This document shows positions 53,843 through 61,862 of a stretch of 64,000 nt of DNA, in pieces; position 1 is the stretch's first letter; each line of letters starts with the position of its first letter. Position numbers and translations under genes: made by a program. The notes under the pieces were generated by a model. The model worked only from the letters and a program-made list of their open reading frames with translations. It had not been told where the DNA came from and did not search any database. The DNA comes from Aeromonas dhakensis. GTDB lineage: Bacteria; Pseudomonadota; Gammaproteobacteria; Enterobacterales; Aeromonadaceae. The DNA lies in NCBI RefSeq assembly GCF_000820305.1, contig NZ_CDBH01000018.1, positions 18,355 through 82,354 of the forward strand, given 5' to 3'.

Positions 53843-55426
53843 TCAGGCAGTGGCCTGGCTCAGCGGGTTTCCCTTGTCGTGGTACATGGCGCGGTCGGCC
53901 TGGATCAACCACTGCTCGGGACGCCAGCCCGGCTGGTACTGGCTGATGCCGACGCTGATGCCGACCGACAGCGGGACTCCCTCCACCTCGAATGGCGGCT
54001 GCATGGTGGCCCTGATCTGCTCGGCGATGGCGTCAGCCTGCGCCTGATCATGGTCCGGCAACAGCAACACGAACTCGTCGCCGGCCAGCCTGGCGAAGAA
54101 GTGCTGCGGCCCGAGGCTGCGGCTGATCCGCTCCGCCAGTTGGCAGAGGAGGGCATCGCCGTGGCTGTGGCCGAAGTTGTCGTTGACCTGCTTGAAGTCG
54201 TTGAGATCGCAAAACAGCAGGCAGCCTGGCGCCGGCCCCTTGACCTGGGCGTCGAGCCGCTCCATAAGGCTCAGCCGGTTGGGCAGGTTGGTGAGGGGGT
54301 CGCGGCGGGCCAGCTGCCAGATCTCCTCTTCCCGCTGACGGCGCAGGGCAATTTCGCGGTTGAGCCGCTGGTTGCACATCAATAGATAGAGGGCCAGCAG
54401 CAGGATCAGCACGCTGGCCGCCAGGCTCAACAGGAACCAGGGGCGCCAGAAGATCCACTGCTCGGAGGGGGCCTGATAGAGAAAGTCGCTCAAGGAGACC
54501 GGCTTTGACACCAACCCGATCTCCACCAGCTGCTGCATGATATGGGCCATGCGGTCAGGATTCATATACCCGATCTCCACATAGAGCGGCTGGATCATCT
54601 CCTTGCTCACCTGCAGCTCGTACTCCATGTGGGCCTGACTGCGGTTGACGCCATACTCCTTGCGCAGCAGGGCGATGGCCTCCTGCGGGTGGGCCAGGGC
54701 GTAGCGCCAGCCGGCCAGGCTGGCGGCCCGAAAGCGGGCCACCCGATCCGGATGAGCATGCTCCTGGGCCTGGGTGGTGAACAGGATGTCGCTGTAGAAA
54801 TCGATGCCGTAGTTGCGCGGATTGATGACGGAGACGGGGATGCCGCGTTCCTCCAGATAGAAGGGCTCGTTGCTGAGGTAGGCGTTGAAGATGTCGACCC
54901 GTCCCTGGATGAGATCCTCGATGTTGACCGAGGTGGGCAGCGGGATGAGCTGACGCTCGCTCAGCCCCTGATAGAAGAGGGTGGCCAGCAGTTCGGCGTC
55001 CTGATGGGCCGAAAACATCATGATCCGTTTGCCACGCATGTCATCAACGGTGAGAATGCCGCTGTCACGGCGGGCCAGAAAGATGGACGGCGAGTGCTGA
55101 TAGACGCTGGCGAGCGCCAGCAGCGGCTTGCCGTTGGCATAGCTGGTCAGCACCTCGGTGTTGCCGACCCCGAAGTCGGCTCGTCCACTCAGCACCTCTT
55201 CTACCGGGCTGATGCCCTTGCCGCCGGGCCGTATCTCGACGTCCAGCCCTGCACTGGCATAGAAGCCCTTGGCCTTGGCCATGTGATAGCCAACGAACTG
55301 GGGCTGGTGCAGCCAGCGCAACTGGAGCACCACCCGCTCCGGGGCTTCAAGGGGGGATTCGCTGGCCCGCAGGGGAACAGCATGGCTGATACCGATCAGC
55401 AGCAGCCAAAGCAAGCATCTCTTCAT
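53843..55426 (-). CDS. NMT1/THI5-like periplasmic sensor diguanylate cyclase
   Basis: 527 residues. A signal peptide (about 1-22) is followed by an NMT1/THI5-like substrate-binding domain (about 30-270: VVLQLRWLHQPQFVGYHMAK; ADFGVGNTEVLTSYANGKPL), one membrane helix (about 330-350), a short coiled coil and a GGDEF domain (about 365-520: DPLTNLPNRLSLMERLDAQV; LFCDLNDFKQVNDNFGHSHG). The active-site loop reads AGDEF rather than GGDEF, a variant often still active. No RxxD inhibitory site sits five residues before it. It probably makes c-di-GMP in response to a pyrimidine-like or other small ligand; the ligand is unknown. Confidence 0.87.
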   Translation of the reverse strand: MKRCLLWLLLIGISHAVPLRASESPLEAPERVVLQLRWLHQPQFVGYHMAKAKGFYASAGLDVEIRPGGKGISPVEEVLSGRADFGVGNTEVLTSYANGKPLLALASVYQHSPSIFLARRDSGILTVDDMRGKRIMMFSAHQDAELLATLFYQGLSERQLIPLPTSVNIEDLIQGRVDIFNAYLSNEPFYLEERGIPVSVINPRNYGIDFYSDILFTTQAQEHAHPDRVARFRAASLAGWRYALAHPQEAIALLRKEYGVNRSQAHMEYELQVSKEMIQPLYVEIGYMNPDRMAHIMQQLVEIGLVSKPVSLSDFLYQAPSEQWIFWRPWFLLSLAASVLILLLALYLLMCNQRLNREIALRRQREEEIWQLARRDPLTNLPNRLSLMERLDAQVKGPAPGCLLFCDLNDFKQVNDNFGHSHGDALLCQLAERISRSLGPQHFFARLAGDEFVLLLPDHDQAQADAIAEQIRATMQPPFEVEGVPLSVGISVGISQYQPGWRPEQWLIQADRAMYHDKGNPLSQATA

Positions 55427-55512
55427 CCGTGCGAGTCTTGTTCTGAGTGTTCATGGGGTGCGACCCCGCAGGGTCATCTTCTTGTAATTAAAAACATTCT
55501 AAAGGGTTATTG

Positions 55513-56172
55513 ATGTACCGGATACTAGCGCAGCACAAAGATTTCATGGTTATCAACAAGGGACCCGGGCTCGGCATGCACGACGAGACCGACGAGTCCG
55601 GTCTGCTCCATCCTGGCCTGGTCAGCCGGGTCAAGGCCGACACGGGTCTGCTGCTCTATCCGGTGCATCGGCTCGACAAGATGACCTCCGGGCTGGTGCT
55701 GCTGGCCCGCACCACCGAGGCCAACCGGGCCCTCAGCATGGCCTTTGCCGCGCGGGAGGTGAGCAAGCAGTATCTGGCCCTCTCCGATCGCAAGCCCAAG
55801 AAGAAGCAGGGCTGGGTGAAGGGGGACATGCAGAAGGGACGGGGCGGTAGCTGGATGCTGGCGCGCAGCCATGACAACCCGGCCATCAGCTGGTTCGACT
55901 CCGTGTCGGTACGCGAGGGGCTGCGCCTTTATCGCATCAAGCCTCAAACCGGCAAGACTCACCAGATCCGGGTGGCCTTGAAGAGCGTGGGAGCGCCGAT
56001 CCTCGGGGATGAGCGCTACGGCGGCACGGCGGCCGATCGCGGCTATCTGCACGCCTGGCGCCTCGCGTTCACCCTGGCGGGGGAGGCGTTCGATTTCGTC
56101 TGTCCGCCCGACGAAGGCACGCTGTTTGTGCTGCCCGAGTTGCATGCCGCCATCGCGGGGTTGGCCGAATGA
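55513..56172 (+). CDS. RluA-family pseudouridine synthase
   Basis: 219 residues with the catalytic motif HRLDKMTSGLVLLAR (Asp in HRLD), then KTHQIRVALKSVGAPILGDE, both standard for RluA-type enzymes. No S4 domain precedes it, and the length fits a small RluA-like subgroup. The RNA target is unknown. ATG 55513 lies 6 bp after AAGGG; a TTG at 55510 is also open. It overlaps the next gene by 4 bp. Confidence 0.9.
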   Translation: MYRILAQHKDFMVINKGPGLGMHDETDESGLLHPGLVSRVKADTGLLLYPVHRLDKMTSGLVLLARTTEANRALSMAFAAREVSKQYLALSDRKPKKKQGWVKGDMQKGRGGSWMLARSHDNPAISWFDSVSVREGLRLYRIKPQTGKTHQIRVALKSVGAPILGDERYGGTAADRGYLHAWRLAFTLAGEAFDFVCPPDEGTLFVLPELHAAIAGLAE

Positions 56173-56837
56173 AGGGGGCAACAGTACCAGGAGTGCCGGA
56201 TCTGCCCGCCAGCGGCTGGATCCTAGCGGATTTTGACGACACCCTGGCGCCGGATGACAGCCATGCCGGGCTGCTGCGCTTCATCCTGCGTCGCCGCATC
56301 TGGCCGCTGCTGCTGTGGCCTGTGATGGCGATGGGGGGGCTGGTCTATCTGCTGCCAAGCCAGCGCAGGCGCGGCATTTCACTGATCTGGTGGGCCATCA
56401 CCCTTGGGCTGTCGCCGCTAGGGTGGCGCCGTATGGTGCGGGCCTATTGCCGCACCCGACCTGGGCTGTTTCGTGAGGCGCGCGCCCTGTTGCTGGCCGA
56501 AGGGCAGCGCTGCTGGGTGCTCTCCGCCAGCCCCCGCGCCCTGGTGCGGGGTCAGCTCCATCAGCAGCTGCCCGGCCAGCTGCCCCATCGCATTTTGGGG
56601 TCGCGGATGCACTATCGCCTCGGCGGCCTGATGCCGCGTTTTTACTGTCACGGCCGCCACAAGATCCTGCCCGGGATCCAGGCCCTCGGTGCCACCCTGG
56701 CCCTGAGCGACAGCCTGCACGACTTGCCACTGCTGGCTGAGGGGCAGGCGGCCTGGCTCATCAACCCCACCCCGGCGCGGCTGCAACGCGCGCGGCAGTC
56801 ACTGTCCCGCATCGAGCCCAGATACTGGTCCCTGTAA
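56169..56837 (+). CDS. HAD-superfamily phosphatase, PgpC-like
   Basis: 222 residues. DFDDTLAPDD is the HAD nucleophile motif, LSASPRALV the second (Ser) motif and ALSDSLHDLPLL the acidic third. A hydrophobic stretch after the first motif (WPLLLWPVMAMGGLVYLL) fits the PgpC/YfhB subgroup, which dephosphorylates phosphatidylglycerophosphate. Phospholipid function is inference. It is translationally coupled to the pseudouridine synthase gene. Confidence 0.75.
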   Translation: MKGATVPGVPDLPASGWILADFDDTLAPDDSHAGLLRFILRRRIWPLLLWPVMAMGGLVYLLPSQRRRGISLIWWAITLGLSPLGWRRMVRAYCRTRPGLFREARALLLAEGQRCWVLSASPRALVRGQLHQQLPGQLPHRILGSRMHYRLGGLMPRFYCHGRHKILPGIQALGATLALSDSLHDLPLLAEGQAAWLINPTPARLQRARQSLSRIEPRYWSL

Positions 56838-56895
56838 GGCAAAACTGACAGCCTTGTGGGTCGCCACCGAGCGCGCCACAAGGCTGCGGCTTCAA

Positions 56896-56913
56896 TGTCA
56901 CAATCTATTTACA
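56896..56913 (+). promoter_or_regulatory. TyrR-like box before hpd
   Basis: TGTCAC-AATCTA-TTTACA matches the TyrR box TGTAAA-N6-TTTACA at ten of twelve defined positions and keeps the essential outer G and C. It lies about 160 bp before hpd, the first gene of tyrosine breakdown. Binding is inference. Confidence 0.55.
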
Positions 56914-57074
56914 TCTTTTGGCGCCGCCCCCCGCCAAACTATCTGAACGCCGCCTCTTTTCTTCCGCTACGCCCCTGCCTCTAATGAAACAAGTTGTTAA
57001 CAACGCCGGTGGCAGCTGCCCGCAGCGCCCCGGTGTGACCCGTTTCGTTATCAGTCAATCGCAAGGAGCGCATC

Positions 57075-58172
57075 ATGACGACCACTTCTTCTGCCCGTAC
57101 TCACACCATCAACCCGCTCGGTACCGATGGTTTCGAATTCGTCGAGTACACGGCGCCCGATGCCAAGGGCATTGCCGCCCTCAAGGCGCTGTTCGTCTCG
57201 CTGGGCTTTGCCGAGGTGGCCAAGCACAAGCACAAGCAGTGCTGGCTCTATCGCCAGGGGGACATCAACTTCGTGGTCAATGCCGAGCCCCACTCCCAGG
57301 CCGAGCAGTTTGCCAGCCTGCACGGGCCGAGTGTCTGCGGCATGGCGTTTCGGGTGAGCGATGCCGGCAAGGCCCAGCAGTACGCCATCGCCAAGGGCGC
57401 CAAGCCGTTTGTCGGCAAGATTGGCCCCATGGAGCTCAACATCCCCGCCATCTACGGCATCGGCGAGAGCACCCTCTCCTTTGTCGACCGCTACGGCGAC
57501 AAGGGCTCCATCTATGATGTGGACTTCATCTTCTATCCGGACTGGCAGGCGCGCATGGCCGAGGTGGATGCAGGGCTCTACGAGATTGACCACCTGACCC
57601 ACAACGTGCAGCGCGGCAACATGGATGTCTGGTCCAATTTCTACGAGCGGATCGGCAACTTTCGGGAGATCCGCTATTTCGACATCGAGGGCAAGCTGAC
57701 CGGGCTCCATTCCCGCGCCATGACTGCCCCTTGCGGCAAAATTCGCATCCCCATCAACGAATCCTCCGACGACAAGTCCCAGATTGAAGAGTACCTGCGT
57801 CAGTACAAGGGGGAGGGGATCCAGCACATCGCCATGGCGTCGAGCGACATCTACCACACCATCCGCACCCTGCGCGGCCGTGGCACCGGCTTCATGCCGA
57901 CCCCGGACACCTACTACGAGAAGGTGGACAGCCGGGTCGAGGGGCACCAGGAGGATCTGGCGGCGCTCAAAGAGCTGCGCATCCTCATCGACGGCTCTCC
58001 CACCAAGGACGGCATCCTGCTGCAGATCTTCACCGACACCGTCATCGGCCCGGTGTTCTTCGAGATCATCCAGCGCAAGGGCAACGAAGGCTTTGGCGAG
58101 GGCAACTTCCAGGCACTGTTCGAATCCATCGAGCTGGATCAGATCCGTCGCGGGGTGCTCAATGATGCGTAA
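57075..58172 (+). CDS. hpd: 4-hydroxyphenylpyruvate dioxygenase
   Basis: 365 residues with two VOC-type beta modules. The second carries the iron ligands in IDHLTHNVQRGNMDVWSNFY, EGIQHIAMASSDIYHT and GPVFFEIIQRKGNEGFGEGN. It converts 4-hydroxyphenylpyruvate to homogentisate. AAGGAG precedes the ATG. It is first of hpd-hmgA-fahA-maiA. Confidence 0.96.
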   Translation: MTTTSSARTHTINPLGTDGFEFVEYTAPDAKGIAALKALFVSLGFAEVAKHKHKQCWLYRQGDINFVVNAEPHSQAEQFASLHGPSVCGMAFRVSDAGKAQQYAIAKGAKPFVGKIGPMELNIPAIYGIGESTLSFVDRYGDKGSIYDVDFIFYPDWQARMAEVDAGLYEIDHLTHNVQRGNMDVWSNFYERIGNFREIRYFDIEGKLTGLHSRAMTAPCGKIRIPINESSDDKSQIEEYLRQYKGEGIQHIAMASSDIYHTIRTLRGRGTGFMPTPDTYYEKVDSRVEGHQEDLAALKELRILIDGSPTKDGILLQIFTDTVIGPVFFEIIQRKGNEGFGEGNFQALFESIELDQIRRGVLNDA

Positions 58173-58219
58173 CGAAAGCCGCCACGCGCAGGTTGTCGGT
58201 CAGGCAAGGGAGGTTGGCA

Positions 58220-59380
58220 ATGCGTAACTGGATTAACTTTCCCCACCGGGAGGGGACCCACTCCCGCCAGGCTCATGCCGACCTGCCCGAGCAGGCCATC
58301 TATGAGCGTGAACTGGGCCGCTCCGGCTTTTTCGGGCCGGCCACCCACATGCACCACAAGCATGCCCCCACCGACTGGATCAACTGGGAGGGGCCGCTGC
58401 GGCCACGGCTGTTTGACCTTAATGCCCTCGGCGAGGAGGTGAGTTCCCTCTCCCCCTGGGTGATGCCGGATATTCTGAGCAACCCCCACTGCCGCTACCG
58501 CATCTGGCGCCTGCATGAGCCCATGCTGTTTCTGGTGCGCAACGCCGATGGCGACGAGCTCCTGTTCATCCACGAGGGGAGCGGCGAGTTTTACTGCGAC
58601 TATGGTCACCTGACCCTGCGGGACGGCGACTACCTGGTGATCCCCCGCGGCACCATGTGGCGCATCGAGCCGACGGCCCCCCTCTTCATCCTGATGATCG
58701 AGGCGACCAACGACAGCTACCAGCTGCCGGACAAGGGGCTGGTGGGCAATCACGCCATCTTCGACCCGGCGGCGCTTGACGTGCCGGCCATCAACGAGCG
58801 CTTCCTGGCCCAGCAGGATGAGAATCCCTGGTCGCTGCAGGTCAAGCGTCACGACCAGGTGTCGGTCATCACCTGGCCGTTCAATCCGCTGGATGCGCAA
58901 GGGTGGCACGGGGACTTGTGCGTGGTGCGCCTCAACTGGCGGGACATCCGCCCACTGATGAGCCACCGCTACCACCTGCCGCCGTCGGCTCACTCCACCT
59001 TCGTGGCGAGCCGGTTCGTGGTCTGCACCTTCGTGCCGCGCCCCATCGAGAGCGATCCCGGCGCCCTCAAAGTGCCCTTCTACCACAGCAACGATGACTA
59101 CGACGAGGTGCTCTTCTACCACGCCGGGGATTTCTTCAGTCGGGACAACATAGAGCGGGGCATGGTCACCTTCCATCCCGCCGGATTTACCCACGGTCCC
59201 CATCCCAAGGCGTTTGCGGCGGGTCAGGCCTACGCCAAGAAGTTCACCGACGAGGTGGCGGTGATGCTCGATACCCGCGATGCGCTCAACGTCGGCAGCC
59301 TGTGTGACGGGGTGGAGAACCCGCGTTACGTCACCAGCTGGTTGCGCCCGGAACTCACACCCGCCACCAACGGCAAATAA
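58220..59380 (+). CDS. hmgA: Homogentisate 1,2-dioxygenase
   Basis: 386 residues with segments typical of HmgA: HSTFVASRFVVCTFVPRP, NDDYDEVLFYHAGDFFSRDN and HPAGFTHGPHPKA, which hold the iron-binding His and Glu residues. It opens the homogentisate ring to maleylacetoacetate. ATG 58220 lies behind GGGAGG; upstream in-frame codons are unlikely. Without this enzyme homogentisate would oxidise to brown pyomelanin, so an intact gene suggests a non-pigmented strain by this route. Confidence 0.93.
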   Translation: MRNWINFPHREGTHSRQAHADLPEQAIYERELGRSGFFGPATHMHHKHAPTDWINWEGPLRPRLFDLNALGEEVSSLSPWVMPDILSNPHCRYRIWRLHEPMLFLVRNADGDELLFIHEGSGEFYCDYGHLTLRDGDYLVIPRGTMWRIEPTAPLFILMIEATNDSYQLPDKGLVGNHAIFDPAALDVPAINERFLAQQDENPWSLQVKRHDQVSVITWPFNPLDAQGWHGDLCVVRLNWRDIRPLMSHRYHLPPSAHSTFVASRFVVCTFVPRPIESDPGALKVPFYHSNDDYDEVLFYHAGDFFSRDNIERGMVTFHPAGFTHGPHPKAFAAGQAYAKKFTDEVAVMLDTRDALNVGSLCDGVENPRYVTSWLRPELTPATNGK

Positions 59381-59391
59381 AAGGAATCCCT

Positions 59392-60390
59392 ATGAAACTG
59401 GCAACCCTGAACAATGGCAAACGGGACGGCGCCCTGGTGGTGGTGAGTCGCGATCTGAGCCGCGCGGTGCGCGTGCCGCACCTTGCCGCCACCCTGCAGG
59501 CGGCCCTCGACGAGTGGGCCGAGCTTGCGCCCAAGCTGACCGCCGTCTATCAGCAGCTCAATGATGGCGCCTGCCCTGACGCCTTCCCGTTCGACGAGAC
59601 GGCCTGTCTCTCCCCGCTGCCGCGCGCCTACCAGTGGGCCGACGGCAGCGCCTACGTCAACCACGTGGAGCTGGTGCGCAAGGCGCGCGGCGCCGAGATG
59701 CCGGAAAGCTTCTGGCACGATCCCCTGATGTATCAGGGGGGCTCGGACAGCTTCCTGCCGCCGCGGGGTGCCATCCCGATGGGGTCGGAGGAGTGGGGCA
59801 TCGATTTCGAGTCGGAGATCGCCGTCATCACCGACGACGTGCCGATGGGCATCAGCCCGCAGGCCGCCGCCAGCCACATCAAGCTGCTGATGCTGGTCAA
59901 CGACGTGAGCCTGCGCAACCTCATCCCGGGCGAGCTTGCCAAGGGCTTTGGCTTCTTTCAGTCCAAGCCCTCCAGCAGCTTCTCGCCGCTGGCCATCACC
60001 CCGGACGAGCTGGGGGATGACTGGCGCGATGGCAAGGTGCATCTGCCCCTCGAGACCCACCTCAATGGCGCCCTGTTCGGGGCCCCCGACGCCGGGGTGG
60101 ACATGACCTTCAACTTTTATGAGCTGATCGCCCACGCCGCCAAGACTCGGCCGCTCGGGGCGGGCTGCATCATCGGCTCGGGCACCGTCTCCAACTACGA
60201 CAGAAGCCGCGGCTCATCCTGCCTCGCCGAGCTGCGAATGCTGGAAATTATCGAGTCAGGTCAAGCCACTACACCCTTTCTGCGCTTTGGTGATACAGTG
60301 TCCATCGCGATGCAGGATCGCAACGGGATGAGTCTGTTTGGCACCATTTTGCAGCGGGTCACGCCGGCAGAGGCCAGTCAGACGAAGTGA
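59392..60390 (+). CDS. fahA: Fumarylacetoacetate hydrolase family protein
   Basis: 332 residues. The FAH-type catalytic core is seen in WGIDFESEIAVITDDVPMGI (metal-binding Glu), LMLVNDVSLRNLIPGELAKG and GCIIGSGTVSNYDRSRGSSC. It cleaves fumarylacetoacetate to fumarate and acetoacetate. Position between hmgA and maiA supports the role; the family also contains acylpyruvases. Confidence 0.9.
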   Translation: MKLATLNNGKRDGALVVVSRDLSRAVRVPHLAATLQAALDEWAELAPKLTAVYQQLNDGACPDAFPFDETACLSPLPRAYQWADGSAYVNHVELVRKARGAEMPESFWHDPLMYQGGSDSFLPPRGAIPMGSEEWGIDFESEIAVITDDVPMGISPQAAASHIKLLMLVNDVSLRNLIPGELAKGFGFFQSKPSSSFSPLAITPDELGDDWRDGKVHLPLETHLNGALFGAPDAGVDMTFNFYELIAHAAKTRPLGAGCIIGSGTVSNYDRSRGSSCLAELRMLEIIESGQATTPFLRFGDTVSIAMQDRNGMSLFGTILQRVTPAEASQTK

Positions 60391-60463
60391 AGGGGCCGGC
60401 ATGGACACGAGGCCGACGGGTGAGCGGCAGGTGTCCATGCACCTGTCAACACAGGGACAAAGT

Positions 60464-61102
60464 ATGTTGCAGTTGTTTGGATATTGGCGTTCATCGGCAA
60501 GTTATCGGGTGCGGATCGTGATGCAGCTCAAGGGGCTCGACTACGAGCAGCATCCGGTCAATCTGCGGCAGGGCGAGCAGCGCGAGAAGGCCTATCGCCG
60601 GCTCAATCCCCAGGGGCTGGTGCCGTTTCTGGTGGATGGCGAGGTGCAGGTGGGTCAGTCGGTGGCCATCATGGAGTACCTCGACGAAACTTACCCCGCC
60701 CACCCACTGATGCCGTCCGCCCCCGAGGAGCGTGCCCGGGTACGCCAGATCGTCAACATGATTGCCTGCGACATCCATCCCCTCAACAACCTGCGGGTGC
60801 TCAATTACCTGGGAGAGCACCTCAGGGCGGGCAAGGAGCAGGAAGCGGCCTGGTATCGCCACTGGATTGACGAAACCTTCAGCGCGCTGGAGCAACTGTT
60901 GATGACCACCGCCGGCATCTATTGCGTCGGCAACGAGGTGACCCTGGCGGACTGCATGCTGGTGCCCCAGGTCTACAACGCCCGCCGCTACGACATGTCG
61001 CTGGAAGACTATCCCACCATCAACCGCATCGTCGCCAACTGCGAGCAGTTGCAGGCCTTTATCAAGGCCGCCCCCGCCAATCAGCCGGATGCCCAGCCCT
61101 GA
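60464..61102 (+). CDS. maiA: Maleylacetoacetate isomerase (zeta-class GST)
   Basis: 212 residues starting MLQLFGYWRSSASYRVRIVM. The SSASYRVRI segment is the zeta-class glutathione site; NPQGLVPFLVDGE and SVAIMEYLDETYP complete the thioredoxin-like half. It isomerises maleylacetoacetate to fumarylacetoacetate with glutathione. The ATG at 60464 follows AGGGA; the longer frame upstream overlaps fahA without family support. Confidence 0.93.
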   Translation: MLQLFGYWRSSASYRVRIVMQLKGLDYEQHPVNLRQGEQREKAYRRLNPQGLVPFLVDGEVQVGQSVAIMEYLDETYPAHPLMPSAPEERARVRQIVNMIACDIHPLNNLRVLNYLGEHLRAGKEQEAAWYRHWIDETFSALEQLLMTTAGIYCVGNEVTLADCMLVPQVYNARRYDMSLEDYPTINRIVANCEQLQAFIKAAPANQPDAQP

Positions 61103-61134
61103 GGCTGCGCCTCCCTGCCAGGTTCCAATTATCG

Positions 61135-61170
61135 AGCCCCGCACCGTCAGCCGACCGTGCGGGGCTTTCA
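61135..61170 (+). terminator. Intrinsic terminator of the hpd-maiA operon
   Basis: agccccgcac and gtgcggggct with a 12-base loop, then TTTCAT. The T-run is short. It lies between convergent genes. Confidence 0.7.
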
Positions 61171-61183
61171 TATCAGGGGCGCG

Positions 61184-61684
61184 CTAGCCGCGGGTGGGCT
61201 TGGGCTGGAAATAGGCGATGAACTTGCCGAATTTCTCCCCGTCGTAGCTGTCCCCCTTCTCCAGCAGCCCGGTGTTGAAGGATTCGAGCAGCTTGCCCTT
61301 GCCATCCAGCACGTAGAAGTGGGGCACCCCCAGGTACTCGGGATAATCTTTGAGGAAGGATTCGTTCTTGTTCTGCTTGCTGACGTTCACCTTGACCACC
61401 ACGAAGGTGCGGTTGAACTGGCCGGCGAGAGCGGGCTCCCGGTCCAGAAAGTGGTTCATCTCCTGGCACCAGCTGCACCACTCGCCCCCGACCAGCAGCA
61501 GGACTTTCTTGCCCTCTGCACTGGCCTTGGCGGTGGCGGCGGCGAGATCGCGGGCCGGATCCCGCTGCTCGTCATAGCCCTGGCTGTAATCGGGCAGGGT
61601 CTGGCTCCAGAGGTGGTCGGCGCTGTACACCTCGCCATGAAACAGGGCGGTGCCAAGCACAAGCGGCAATAGCAGTCGGTTCAT
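61184..61684 (-). CDS. Secreted thioredoxin-like protein with WCSWC motif
   Basis: 166 residues with a signal peptide (MNRLLLPLVLGTALFHGEVY, cut near YSA) and a thioredoxin fold. VLLLVGGEWCSWCQEMNHFL contains the redox pair C-S-W-C; GVPHFYVLDGKGKLLESFNT holds the cis-Pro. It is a periplasmic thiol reductase or oxidase of unknown partner. ATG 61684 lies behind AAGGAG; the longer frame to 61837 lacks a signal peptide. Confidence 0.85.
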   Translation of the reverse strand: MNRLLLPLVLGTALFHGEVYSADHLWSQTLPDYSQGYDEQRDPARDLAAATAKASAEGKKVLLLVGGEWCSWCQEMNHFLDREPALAGQFNRTFVVVKVNVSKQNKNESFLKDYPEYLGVPHFYVLDGKGKLLESFNTGLLEKGDSYDGEKFGKFIAYFQPKPTRG

Positions 61685-61802
61685 CACGTGCTCCTTGTGT
61701 TGTTGTGGTTGCTTCCAAGCCGCAACAATGTGACACGAGCGAGCCCGGCCGCCAAGGGCGAGATGGGCCCTTGTTATGCAAAAAGCGGGAATGGGTCGAC
61801 GG

Positions 61803-61832
61803 GAAAAACAAAGCCCCTCGCAGGAGGGGCTT
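61803..61832 (-). terminator. Intrinsic terminator of asnB
   Basis: On the minus strand, AAGCCCCTC-CTGC-GAGGGGCTT is followed by TGTTTTTC, 31 bp after the asnB stop. Confidence 0.85.
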
Positions 61833-61862
61833 GGCATTCAGGCAAGGGTGGTCGCCGGCAGA

